28,303 nucleotides of DNA from Allomyces macrogynus ATCC 38327 (Eukaryota; Blastocladiomycota; Blastocladiomycetes; Blastocladiales; Blastocladiaceae), in assembly GCA_000151295.1 (NCBI GenBank), contig GG745367.1, positions 237,698 to 266,000 of the forward strand. The letters run 5' to 3'. The notes under the pieces are model-generated. The model did no database searches, was not told the origin of the DNA, and saw only the letters and a program-made list of their open reading frames with translations. This document shows, piece after piece, positions 20,501 to 28,303 of this stretch. The position numbers were made by a program, and so were the translations under genes. Positions within the stretch are counted from its first letter, which is position 1, and each line of letters opens with the position of its first letter.

Positions 20501-20550
20501 AGGCGATTGCGCGCAAGTCGGACCGGCGCGGTGGGATGGCGCGGTACTAG
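11582..20550 (+). CDS. Giant ankyrin-repeat / Ser-Pro-repeat / coiled-coil protein
   Basis: Four exons, 11582-12421, 12487-12582, 12646-13128 and 13189-20550, encode 2,926 residues. The last exon alone is 7.36 kb and open throughout. Order of regions: an Ala/Thr/Ser-rich start with KKSGIKKLLGFGRKRK (basic, possible nuclear or membrane-binding patch) and seven His at about 138; five to six ankyrin-like repeats at about 173-402 (LAPIHYAAI, GYTCLHYAIATDDLAVL, GDTFLHFALRLGH, RTALHLACEMQIADVVHALV); a disordered Ser/Pro/Ala segment to about 1815; R-x-x-S-P repeats at about 1114-1387; heptad coiled coil at about 1816-2727; a His/Pro-rich linker; a short terminal coil. Splicing is supported because each ankyrin repeat is completed across a junction. 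I know no named family with this architecture. A role as a cytoskeletal or membrane scaffold is inference from shape alone. Confidence 0.85.
15109..15963 (+). repeat. R-x-x-S-P peptide repeat array within the giant gene
   Basis: The coding sequence carries about nineteen R-x-x-S-P motifs, most of them RSASP or RSESP. Three neighbouring copies (about 15474-15555) are nearly exact 11-residue units of the type RSASPVHDNST. Such sites join a basophilic-kinase Arg at -3 to a proline-directed Ser-Pro. The DNA units are degenerate, so the repeat is old rather than a fresh expansion. Confidence 0.75.
17218..19960 (+). other. Long coiled-coil segment of the giant protein
   Basis: About 910 residues, roughly 1816-2727, are dominated by Ala, Glu, Arg, Lys, Gln, Asp and Leu in heptad spacing, beginning at LSKLRYDLEEVNARLD. 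Short breaks occur near residues 1945 (ASPAPG) and 2175 (SATSPTPAA), and a Ser-rich break lies near 2595. The pattern is that of golgin, myosin-tail or SMC-like rods. No motor, ATPase or GRIP-type anchor is visible beside it. Confidence 0.8.
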
Positions 20551-21796
20551 TTGGGATATTTGGGACTGGCCGTTTGAGGACGAGAGTGGACTGGATCCGA
20601 TCGAGTCTCGCGCGCGCTTGAAACAATAGAAATCGGCAACAACAGTTGGGAAACTGTTCATTCCTGTTCCATTTGCCATTTGCAGTCACCCCTCCACAAT
20701 CAAAGCGAACTGCCAGATATTTACTTTCTCCACGCAGCGTTGGAACGTGACGCGCGATTCGGGGGAGATTGAGGCAGGGTGGTCGTGCAGATCAGGCTCC
20801 ATCAACCCACCTTCCACTCGCTTCCCCACTTTCCCGCACTAGCTCCAGTCCAAGACAATGTGTTGGTCTGCAGTCCGACTCCTTGCCTCGCTGCACCATT
20901 TTCTCGTCCTCAACTTGCACTTGTCCATGGCCATGACCATGTGCTCAACTACCATGACTGCTGCAACACCTGCTGTGATGACCAACTTACTGCAATCCAA
21001 CATTGTTGTCGTGTCCATGTTTGGTTGGTGCAGTTTCACTTCTCCACCTTTTCCACCTTCACTGTCTTCTCCACTTTCTCTGCCTTCGTTTCCTCCCTTT
21101 CGTTTGGATCGTTTGTTCATATCATTTTCTGATGCACTTCAATTGATCCTTGGCTTGCTTGTCGTGCTGTGTTTGGTTGCTGCAGTGCCCTGCAGTTCCT
21201 GGGACAACTGGTCCACCACAGCCATTTTTTGTCTTTCCATGTTGCTGATCCATCCATCTGCTGTTCCGTCTGTCTGTCATTCTGTCTGTTCCTCCCATGC
21301 TACCATGCGCTTGCTGCAATCCCACTGCCCTTTTGCTGCTGTCCCTTTGTTCCCCTGTCCTTGCACTGCCAATGCGCCACCACCACAAACCCGTCCATCC
21401 TGATGCTGCTGCGGCACTACCATGCTGCCACTGCTGCTTGCTGCTTGTGGGCACCACACTCCAATCCTGTGCCTATCCCCACCCCCACCATCGTGCCATG
21501 CCCTCATTGTCACTGTCCCTAGTGTGCCCTCTACCCTCTTCAGAGCCCTCACAGTGTGCAGTGAGCAAGACGAACCACGTGGCAGCCCTTTTTCAGAGGA
21601 ACCGCATGGCAGGCATTGGATTGACCGTTGAGTAACAATGATTGAAATGGAGCGATGGGCGAGGTAAGTGAGAAGCACAGGTCGATATTTTGTTATGTGT
21701 AATACATACGTACATTCATTTTTGATTCAGCGTCGCTGATCTGCGGCTGTCGTGAAAGTCAAACGGGAACGGTCTGAGCCGGTTCGCGCGTTTGCG

Positions 21797-21848
21797 GGTT
21801 GGTTCCATGGCCACTGTGAGATTGCCCAGGTTGGTTCGTGGGTTGGTT
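21797..21848. repeat. Three GGTTGGTT repeats
   Basis: GGTTGGTT occurs at 21797, 21829 and 21841 in the 3' flank of the WD40 gene. Related ATTGGTT words follow at about 21941 and 21963. On the WD40 transcript they read AACCAACC. They could be binding sites in the 3' untranslated region or low-complexity remnants. Confidence 0.4.
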
Positions 21849-21944
21849 TCGGTGGCTGTCGTGCGATTGATTCGAGAATGATACAGGGCGGCACGCATCA
21901 TGGCCGCTGCAGTCGCATCAATCTCCACCAGCGACAGCGTATTG

Positions 21945-21988
21945 GTTGCAACGAGTTGCAACATTGGTTCAACGCTGGTGCAGCGTTG
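21945..21988. repeat. Paired GTTGCAAC palindromes and a perfect 8-bp hairpin
   Basis: GTTGCAAC, itself a palindrome, occurs at 21945-21952 and 21955-21962. It is followed by CAACGCTG-GTG-CAGCGTTG at 21970-21988, an 8-bp perfect stem with a three-base loop. The elements lie 124-167 bases beyond the WD40 stop codon, so a structured 3' untranslated region is plausible. Confidence 0.45.
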
Positions 21989-22111
21989 GTGCAAACCTGG
22001 ATGGAGTGCATTGACCAAATCGAGTCTTGTGCATTTGTGACAACAGCAACGGTGATTAAATTAGTCCAAAACCACATGCCTCGCCCAGTCCACCCAACCA
22101 TTCGCAAGCCG

Positions 22112-24715
22112 TCACAGCGGAATCTTCTGCACAAACCCTTCCGACGACCCACAAAGAATGAAGTCGTAGTGCTGCGACGGGAACTTGACCGTGAGCACCC
22201 CCATGTTGAGCACCTTGATCAGCCGTACGCGCTCGCCCGTCTTGGTACGAAACACGTGCACGGAATTATCAAAGCACCCGACGGCAAACAGCTCGCCGTC
22301 GAACCCAAACGCGACCGTACACGCCCACGCCGGGCTCAGACTGATCCCGTAAATGCAGTGTCCAGTCATGTAATCCCAGAGCTTGACCGACTGGTCGCGC
22401 GAGACGGTTACGAGCACGTTCGGCCGCTGCATATCCATAGCCAAGATGGCATCATCGTGCGCCTCGATGCACCGTACGTGCGACACGTTCTTCGAATAGG
22501 CCAAGATCTTGACGTCCCACAAGTATACGCGGCGGTCGAGTCCCGCCGAGGCAACGTACCGCCCGTCGACGCTGAACTTCACGGCCTTGATGTACCGCGC
22601 GTGCTTTTTCACGACCGACAGGCACTCGCCCGACGCCCAGTCCCAGAGCCGCAGCGTCATATCGAGCGAGCCCGAAACAATGTACCGTCCGTCCGGAGAC
22701 ACGTCGCACGTCGTGATACTATCGGCGTGGCCCGTAAGCGTGCGCTCGCACGTGGCTGTCTGCGCGTTCCAGATCTTGATCGTCTTGTCAAACGACGCCG
22801 AGACAATGTAGGCGTCGGACTTCACGAACCGCACGTCCGTGACAATCGACTTGTGCCCGGCGAGTTGTGCGAGACACTGCTTGTCGGCCACGTCCCAGAT
22901 GCGCACTTTGCAGTCGTACCCGCCCGTGAGCCACAGGTTCGAGTCAAACGACGTCTGGCAGACAGACTTGACGCCGTCGCGGTGCGCCGGGACAAAGGGC
23001 GGGAACAGGAAGACGTCGCATCCGGCAAACAATGCGTGCAAAACCGCAAGCTTGGCCGTGAACCGCGACAGGATCAGGTAGTGCCGGTCCGACGACGAGT
23101 AGGTGCGCGACTTGAGCACCTGCTGCATGAGTGCCGCAAACTCGTGCAAGTCGCGCAACTGTGCGGCGGCGACGGGCTCGTTGGGCAACGACCGCCGAAT
23201 CAGTTCGCCGAGCGTGCGCAGTGCCGTGGCCACGAGACTCGTGCATGTTTCGTAGACGTGTGCGGTAAACTTGATGTAGAGCGGCTTGTTCTCTGTAAGT
23301 TCGGCGAGCGTGATCACGACCAGGCAGCTCACGACACAGGCCAGGTGCAGGTCGACCGACTCGGACACGTGCATGAAGAGCATATCCAGGTCCTGCTTGC
23401 GGATCTCGTCGTCCGAGAGTTGCAGTGGGGCCGCTGAGGGTTTCGTGCGCTTGCCCGTGGCCGACGCCGACCGCGACCCGCTGCCGGAACCGTGCCGGTG
23501 TCCTGCCGCGGATGCCGGCTTCGAGTCGGGTGGTGACTTGGGTGTGTTCGGCTTTGCCGCTTGGTCGCCGTCCGCAGCAGCGACGGCAGCTGCACCAGCC
23601 GCAGCCATGGTACTCGCGTTTCCAGCGGCACCTGATCGAGATCCCCCCGCGCCAGCGAGCGATCCGCGTCTGGACATACCGCCCAGCGGTCCTGGTTGCC
23701 CCGGCAGTTTGCCGGCATTGATGGACCCGCGGCGTCCCGGCGGCTTGGTGGGCAGCGGCTGGTGCGGCGGGATCCCTGGCGCGGGCGCGCCGGCCTTGAT
23801 GGACCCACGTCTTGAGGGCGGCGGAATCACGGGTTTCAGCGATGCACGGCGGTGCGTGGGCGGGCGCGAAATGGGCAGTGCCGTGGGCGTATCGGCACCA
23901 TTGGCCTGCAGCGTTTCCTCAACGTTGCGCAGCAACTCCTGCAAGTCGCTCGACGTGTCGTCAATCATCGTCAGGTTGGTCGGTTCCGACGCTGCAGCCG
24001 CAGGCAGCGGGCGCGACGTGTCCTGCGGTGCCGGCTGGGCCGACGCGTGCGGCGGTGCCGGTTTCCCGTCGTCGCCCTTTGCACCCGCTCTGCCAGCCGC
24101 CGCGTCGGTCGCTGAAGGTGCCACGTTCCCCCAAACGGCGCGCTCGTCGTCGCGGTCCGTCGCCGCCTCTTCGGCGAGCGCGACCTGCGCGATATTCTTT
24201 CCGATTAGCGGCATCCGCTCCTCGATCGCAACCGCCGCGCGGCGCAGGTACCGCACGCCGAGCGAGTACTGCGTCTGGAACGTTTCGAGAATGCGCATGC
24301 ACTCGAGCCGCTCCGCGGGTTCCGCGAGATCCATGTCACGTGGGACGCGGTGCACGGCGAGCCGGTCGGTGCCCGTCGCAGAGTTGCCAGAGTCGTTGGC
24401 CGAGTCGGCGGTACCAGCACGCGCGGCGGATTCGCCGACCGACCAGCCAAACAGCCAGTCGGCAAATTGGTGATAGGCCGGGCGCAGGTCAAGCGTGGCC
24501 GCATCGACGGTGGCGTGCGGGTAGTGCGCGCGAATGCCGCCGCCGCGCCGCGCGTCGCCCGCGGACGCGTACTGGCCGGCGACTGCGAGCAGCGCTTGAC
24601 GGACGTGCGGCGAGGTGGTGGGCGAAAAGTCACGGAAGAGGTGCGCGAGGAACTGCGTGTCGAGTCGTGCGCGCGCAGCTTCGAGGTCCTGCAGGATCTT
24701 GTAGCATTCGGCCAT
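22112..24715 (-). CDS. WD40-repeat protein with RRxS sites, intronless
   Basis: A single open exon of 867 residues starts in a good context (GCCGCCATGG). Residues 1-200 are mostly helical (AECYKILQDLEAARARLD, VRQALLAVAGQYASAGD) and match nothing I can name. Residues 200-420 are Ala/Pro/Gly/Ser-rich with four RRxS motifs (289-352). A helical domain with LACVVSCLVVITLAELTE follows at about 430-570. About 573-867 form a seven-bladed beta-propeller: VRIWDV, IKIWN, LRLWDW, VYLWDV and VKLWDY end the first blades, and the last two are degenerate (VHVFRT). Such propellers are protein-interaction platforms. It is the only intronless complete gene in the window. The function is unassigned; a Tup1-like or scaffold role would be a guess. 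Confidence 0.9.
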   Translation of the reverse strand: MAECYKILQDLEAARARLDTQFLAHLFRDFSPTTSPHVRQALLAVAGQYASAGDARRGGGIRAHYPHATVDAATLDLRPAYHQFADWLFGWSVGESAARAGTADSANDSGNSATGTDRLAVHRVPRDMDLAEPAERLECMRILETFQTQYSLGVRYLRRAAVAIEERMPLIGKNIAQVALAEEAATDRDDERAVWGNVAPSATDAAAGRAGAKGDDGKPAPPHASAQPAPQDTSRPLPAAAASEPTNLTMIDDTSSDLQELLRNVEETLQANGADTPTALPISRPPTHRRASLKPVIPPPSRRGSIKAGAPAPGIPPHQPLPTKPPGRRGSINAGKLPGQPGPLGGMSRRGSLAGAGGSRSGAAGNASTMAAAGAAAVAAADGDQAAKPNTPKSPPDSKPASAAGHRHGSGSGSRSASATGKRTKPSAAPLQLSDDEIRKQDLDMLFMHVSESVDLHLACVVSCLVVITLAELTENKPLYIKFTAHVYETCTSLVATALRTLGELIRRSLPNEPVAAAQLRDLHEFAALMQQVLKSRTYSSSDRHYLILSRFTAKLAVLHALFAGCDVFLFPPFVPAHRDGVKSVCQTSFDSNLWLTGGYDCKVRIWDVADKQCLAQLAGHKSIVTDVRFVKSDAYIVSASFDKTIKIWNAQTATCERTLTGHADSITTCDVSPDGRYIVSGSLDMTLRLWDWASGECLSVVKKHARYIKAVKFSVDGRYVASAGLDRRVYLWDVKILAYSKNVSHVRCIEAHDDAILAMDMQRPNVLVTVSRDQSVKLWDYMTGHCIYGISLSPAWACTVAFGFDGELFAVGCFDNSVHVFRTKTGERVRLIKVLNMGVLTVKFPSQHYDFILCGSSEGFVQKIPL

Positions 24716-25189
24716 GGCGGCGGGACCGGCTGGTGGTGGTGTGGGCGGGCGGGATAGCGGGGCCGGGCGGCGAACGGGTGGATAAGCAGGTGGAGCGCGC
24801 TGGCGCTCGTTTGCGCTGAGTTGGGTCCGAGCAGGACGGCAGGGGCTCGCAGCAGAGGTCGGTCGCGGCGTTCGCAGGCAAGCGCGATCGCCGGCGGCAC
24901 TAGAGTCGTCAGATCAAGGCGGTGCCGCAAACGGCGGACCTGCTGTCATGATCGGCGGTTCGGCCCTCGTGATGGCGGCGGGCGGCCACGGGGTCCCAGG
25001 CAAAGCATGCCAACTCGCCCTGGATTGACCTGAACGCGTCTCAGCGGCAGGCGGCGCGCTGGCTCAACGCTCGCGGACCTGCTCCCGTCCTCCCCACCTC
25101 GCTCTAGCACGGCCCAACCCTGTCGCCCCACTGTCCGCTCGCCGTGTTTGGAGCATTCGTCACGCACCGCAGCCCGACCGAGGCCGGGC
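24716..25189. promoter_or_regulatory. Upstream region of the WD40 gene
   Basis: This GC-rich gap lies before the minus-strand WD40 start codon and the plus-strand pseudogene, so it should hold the WD40 promoter and leader. I see no TATA box or gene signature. The 5' end of the pseudogene may extend into it. Confidence 0.4.
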
Positions 25190-25598
25190 GTGGTGCTGTT
25201 CAAGGACTTGGTTCTGTTTGCGCGGTTCCTGTGGGTCGCGCACAGCGCGACGATCCGGCACGCGAGGCAGCTCGGGTTGGACGCGGTTGGACGCGGTGCA
25301 TGCCGAGTATTTGTTCTTGCATTCGGGTGCGCACGCAGTCGACCACCATTCGGTGCATGAGTTGACCAAGGGCCTGCGGTTCCCGATTTGAGTGGGCGAG
25401 GAGAATGCAAGGAACGTGGCGGATTGCGTGCGGTCGGCGTGTTTCCGGTACTCGTTTGATGCGCCGAGGCTGAACCCAGTCCGGTCGAATCTGTTGCGCG
25501 AGTTCCCGCGCGAGTCGGTGTATGGTAGGATATATGCCAAGTTTCGGGACGTGAGCCGGGAGTGGGCAGATGTGGCCACGGCTAGTATCATGTATTGA
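25190..25598 (+). pseudogene. Broken coding sequence with frameshifting 10-bp duplication and in-frame stop
   Basis: From 25190 a plus-strand frame with strongly coding-like third positions (nearly all G or C) begins VVLFKDLVLFARFLWVAHS. It is interrupted at 25275-25294 by a perfect tandem duplication of GGTTGGACGC, which shifts the frame by one. The coding-like reading continues in the next frame (VHAEYLFLHSGAH) to a TGA at 25389-25391, then again (VGEENARNVADCVRS) to a final TGA at 25596-25598. TGA is an ordinary stop in the other genes here, so recoding is unlikely. No start codon is evident and I do not recognise the family. I infer a decayed gene or gene fragment. Chance open frame in GC-rich DNA is the alternative. 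Confidence 0.45.
25275..25294 (+). repeat. Perfect 10-bp tandem duplication
   Basis: GGTTGGACGC is repeated exactly twice, head to tail. It accounts for the frameshift in the surrounding broken coding sequence. It looks like a recent replication-slippage event, because both copies are still identical. Confidence 0.85.
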
Positions 25599-26096
25599 GT
25601 GACGGCGTGCGAAGGATGCGCTCGCCCGTTCGCTCGGTCGGACTGCGTGGAGGAGGATTGCAGACTGTGGATGTGCACTTTGCGAATGTAGGAAGCTCAC
25701 TGGGCGTGCTGGTTGATGTGGAGACTGATATTGCAAACAAACAAAAAAAGCAAGCGTTTGCTCTGTCCATCCGATCCAGGTTTGACGACTCTTTCGTCCT
25801 GCAGCACCACACTGACCATGATCCGAGTTGGGTGCATGGGAGCGAGCCATGGGCGAGCTGGTCGAGGTGGCCGGTTGTCGAGGGTGCAAGGGTGACCGTT
25901 TCCCCCAAGTGGGCCAGGATCTCGATGTTGATGCAAGAGAGGTCTGGAGAGGAACATGGAGACTCAGGCAACGAAAAAAATCGGTCCAAGCGTCACATCG
26001 CATGTATTCTTCCCATCGCACATAACTCCTGTCGACGGCATCACGAACAAACCAAAATGCGGAACCGTCCATGCGACACAAAGGGCAGCCACACAA
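25599..26096. other. Gene-free region 3' of eIF3d
   Basis: These bases separate the pseudogene end from the minus-strand eIF3d stop codon and should contain the eIF3d 3' untranslated region. A run of A-rich sequence (AAACAAACAAAAAAAG) lies at about 25735-25750. A long minus-strand open frame crosses the region but has no protein signature. Confidence 0.45.
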
Positions 26097-28053
26097 TTAC
26101 TCATCGAACGTCGCAAACGGGTCGTTGGGCCCGCACGCAAACTCGCCCGCGACCGCCTCGGGCAGGGCAAACAGCTTGAGCGCCGACTTGTTGGGGTCCT
26201 TCATAAGCAAGTACTTGCCCTCGGGCTGCTTGACCGCGGCCTGCACGACCGTCTCGACGATCCCCCACGCGTTCTCGAGCTGCAACGACAACTGCGCCGC
26301 AAACTCGGCGGGCGCGTACATTGACGCGCCCATCAAGATGTGCTTGGACGGGTCGCGGGCGGCAGCACGCGTCACGTAACCAATCTTGAGCACATCCGCG
26401 TCCGCGAGGAGCGCCTGCAGCGTCCACCGCGCGACCTTGTTGGCATTGTTGCGCACTTCCGTGGCGACCACGGCACCGCGCTGCGCGTCGAGCGCCTTGC
26501 GCCAGTCGAGCGCGCCGGCGCCCGAGTTGAGCCCGGGCACCTGGTTGAGCGCGCGGAGGGCCATGGTCTTCTTGGTGCCGGCAACATCAGTCACGGCGTC
26601 AAGTTCCGTACGGACCACGAGTTCGAGCGCGTCGCCGAGAATGAACTTGCGGTAGACGAACGCGGCCGACGGGACTTCGCTGTCAGACAGATCGGCAAAC
26701 TGCGGCGCACGGTCGCCGTAGGTGACCTTCTTCTTGCCATCAACCACGTGCTGCGCATAGTACGCATTGATGGTGGTCGCCTCGACGGCCAGGTTGGCCG
26801 CCGAGTTGGTTGCGTCCTTGTCGTCGGTCGGCGGCTCGTGCGCGTTCTCGTTGACCGACTGCAGCTCGATCGTGTTGGGCCGCGAGTCGAGGTAGACGGC
26901 GTTATCGCCCACACAGGTCACAACCACGTCCCACGAATAGACCGACCGCGGCGCCGCCATAATCTGCGCCAGAATCGCGTCCGTCGCATACACGGTCACC
27001 ACGGGCTCATCGTCCTCGTCCTCCGGGTCCGGGACATTCGCCTCCTGCTTCTGCGCGAGCTCCTGAATCACCGGGTCCGCCATCGTCGTCACATTCGCAA
27101 ACTTGGGCGCGTTCGACGGCGCCAACGGCACCGCATTCTTGGTCGACACGCGGTCAAACTGCTTGCCGTAGGTCGCGACCGCGCCATACTCGGCGAGCGT
27201 CTCGGCCGGCGGAACATGTACCGCCTGCATGTTCTTTGTCAGACGCACCAGATCCCACTCGGCCACCACCGCCCAGTCGTCACCAACGGGCACCGACGGC
27301 TCGCGCGTGACGCGCGGCGCAAATGACCCGCCGTACCCGCCACGGTACCCACCGCCGCCGCCGTACCCGCCACGGGCGTTCCCGCCCTGCTGGCCACGAC
27401 GGTCGCCACCGCCCTGCGCACCACGGCGGTCGCTGCCACGATCACCGCCACGGTCGGTCCCGCGGTCGCCGCCGCGCGTGTTACCGCCACCGCGCCCGCC
27501 ACGGGCCGAGGACCCGCCACGGCCGCCGGCGCCGGGACCGCCGCGGGTCGGGGCGACAAGGGGTGCGACAGGAGTGGCCGACTGCGTGGTGCGGCCGGTC
27601 GCGTCGACGGTCGCGAATGTCGCTTCGTCCTGCGCCGCCTGGAACCCGAAAGCGCCCGCGGGCGCGTCTTGCTGGTACTGCTGGCCTAGAGTCCAAAGCT
27701 GTGAGGGCAGAGTACGGTGGATCGAGCTTGGCGAAGTGCAAAATAGTGCGTACCACGCCCACGCTGGTTCCCGCGCTGCTGCTGCTGCTGACCGGGACGC
27801 GCGCCGCCGTACTTGCCGGCGTCGTCGCCCGTGAACCAGTCGGCAACACGGCCGAGCTTGTCCTGCTTGACAAAGGGCGTGTAGGGCATGTCAAAGGGCG
27901 TGAGCGCCGCGGTCGGCGCCGGGCCGAAGGCGACGGCTATCATCCAGGAGCATGAACGCGTTTGGTCAGTTGCTTGGGTTGAGTTGGGCGGGATCGGTGC
28001 GCAAGTGGGCGCATACCGGGCTGCGCCAAGTCCTGGATTGAGAAGGTCGACAT
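26097..28053 (-). CDS. Translation initiation factor eIF3 subunit D
   Basis: Three exons, 28053-28017, 27936-27754 and 27685-26097, encode 602 residues. The short N-terminus leads to MPYTPFVKQDKLGRVADW, the eIF3d hallmark, then FGFQAAQDEATFATVD across the second junction. The core follows: WAVVAEWDLVRLTKN, YGKQFDRVSTKN, ATDAILAQIM, SVYSWDVVV, NLAVEATTINAYY, WRKALDAQRGAVVATEVRNN, VARWTLQALLADADVLKIGY and GKYLLMKDPNKSALKLFALP. eIF3d is a peripheral eIF3 subunit with a cap-binding domain that helps load mRNA on the 40S ribosome. Between about 119 and 197 there is a Gly/Arg-rich RGG segment, and the long acidic tail of animal eIF3d is missing. The start at 28053 (ACCACCATG) was preferred to an upstream in-frame ATG because it gives a normal N-terminus. 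Introns are 80 and 68 nt. Confidence 0.93.
27315..27560 (-). repeat. RGG-encoding Gly/Arg-rich repeat in eIF3d
   Basis: About 79 residues are nearly all Gly, Arg, Asp, Ser and Tyr, with GGRGG, ARGGRGGG, DRGGDRG and GGYGGGGGYRGG units. RGG boxes bind RNA and are common substrates of arginine methyltransferases. It stands where animal eIF3d has a Lys/Arg-rich region. Confidence 0.8.
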
Positions 28054-28266
28054 GGTGGTGCTGGTTGGCGGGATCAACGTCGGCACGACTCGACGCGTGT
28101 TGTTGGTTGGCAGCAGGGAGATCGGCGGCGGTCGGCGCGCCGGGGTGTTGTCGAGCGTCACTGGATCTCACGTGCCGCATCGCCACGGCACTGAACTCAC
28201 TGACCGGTCCCCATGCTCCAGCCGCGCCAGGACGAACGGTGCCCCTTTTGAAACCGCGCGGTAATG

Positions 28267-28272
28267 TATATA
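28267..28272 (-). promoter_or_regulatory. Candidate TATA box of eIF3d
   Basis: TATATA lies 214 bases before the eIF3d start codon, almost the same distance as the TATA box before the WOPR gene. It is in an otherwise GC-rich flank that continues to the window end. Confidence 0.4.
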
Positions 28273-28303
28273 TTGATCACAAATGTCTGCCGTCCCGCCC
28301 CCT

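Larger units (their letters stand above)
20551..22111. other. Gene-free convergent intergenic region with CpG-depleted core
   Basis: This 1.56-kb stretch lies between the 3' ends of the giant gene and the WD40 gene. Around 20881-21540 I counted 13 CpG in 660 bases at moderate GC, against roughly ten per 60 bases in adjacent coding DNA; TpG and CpA are correspondingly common. Pyrimidine runs occur at 21040-21110. Open frames here have no family signature or normal codon bias. It may be an old methylated repeat, or a 3' region under different constraint. Confidence 0.6.

Noticed and set aside
20858..21403. 181-residue plus-strand open frame in the CpG-poor region
   Set aside because: The Cys/Ser/Pro/Leu-rich translation follows from pyrimidine-rich DNA; codon use differs from all real genes here and there is no splice or domain support.
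21752..23437. 561-residue plus-strand open frame across the 3' half of the WD40 gene
   Set aside because: It is the antisense of the WD40 propeller, whose repeats are unmistakable on the minus strand. The plus product is Arg/His/Val-rich noise.
25200..26096. 298-residue minus-strand open frame starting one base beyond the eIF3d stop
   Set aside because: Poor codon bias, no recognisable motif and a Ser/Pro/Arg-rich translation. It overlaps the better-biased plus-strand pseudogene. Adjacency to the eIF3d stop looks coincidental.
26340..27326. 328-residue plus-strand frame antisense to eIF3d
   Set aside because: Arg/Val/His-rich shadow of the clearly identified eIF3d gene.
1..28303. tRNA, rRNA, CRISPR arrays, long terminal repeats or transposase genes
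   Set aside because: I looked for tRNA box B-like sequence, spaced direct repeats and mobile-element protein motifs and found none that I could support.

Overview
This is a GC-rich, CpG-rich eukaryotic nuclear window, very probably from a fungus. It encodes a WOPR (Gti1/Pac2) transcription factor, a family known only from fungi. Seven of its eight protein genes are intact or nearly so, and seven genes together carry 24 short introns of 60-105 nt, many with GTACG-type donors and CTGAC-like branch sites. The CaaX-ended guanylate-binding-protein GTPase and the very high GC3 suggest an early-diverging zoosporic fungus (an Allomyces-like Blastocladiomycete is my best guess, not proven). All gene models come from reading splice junctions by eye; each one closes in frame.

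Layout, left to right. 648-1566 (-): isochorismatase-family hydrolase with a mitochondrial-type leader. 1590-1985 (-): possible ankyrin-like relic. 2040-3342 (+): FAM86/Efm3-type eEF2-lysine methyltransferase, first exon not found. 3786-6440 (+): nine-exon guanylate-binding-protein-like GTPase ending in a CVIM prenylation box. 6441-8277: 1.8 kb gene-free region with eight GCCAAG/CTTGGC hexamers (the PacC/Rim101 core) and a TATA box. 8278-10068 (+): WOPR regulator with a His-rich tail. 10260-11274 (-): kynurenine-formamidase-like alpha/beta hydrolase. 11582-20550 (+): a 2,926-residue protein with ankyrin repeats, a long Ser/Pro-rich segment with R-x-x-S-P repeats, and about 900 residues of coiled coil. 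20551-22111: gene-free, with a CpG-depleted core. 22112-24715 (-): intronless WD40 protein with four RRxS sites. 25190-25598 (+): apparent pseudogene broken by a 10-bp tandem duplication and a stop. 26097-28053 (-): translation initiation factor eIF3d with a Gly/Arg-rich (RGG) segment.

The genes do not form one pathway. They mix housekeeping (eIF3d, eEF2 methylation, tryptophan catabolism) with regulatory and membrane functions (WOPR factor, prenylated GTPase, giant scaffold, WD40 protein). The points most worth following are the GTPase with its K-Ras-like CaaX box, the PacC-type site cluster before the WOPR gene, the giant ankyrin/coiled-coil protein, the 17- and 19-nt microexons that carry catalytic motifs, and the CpG-poor island.
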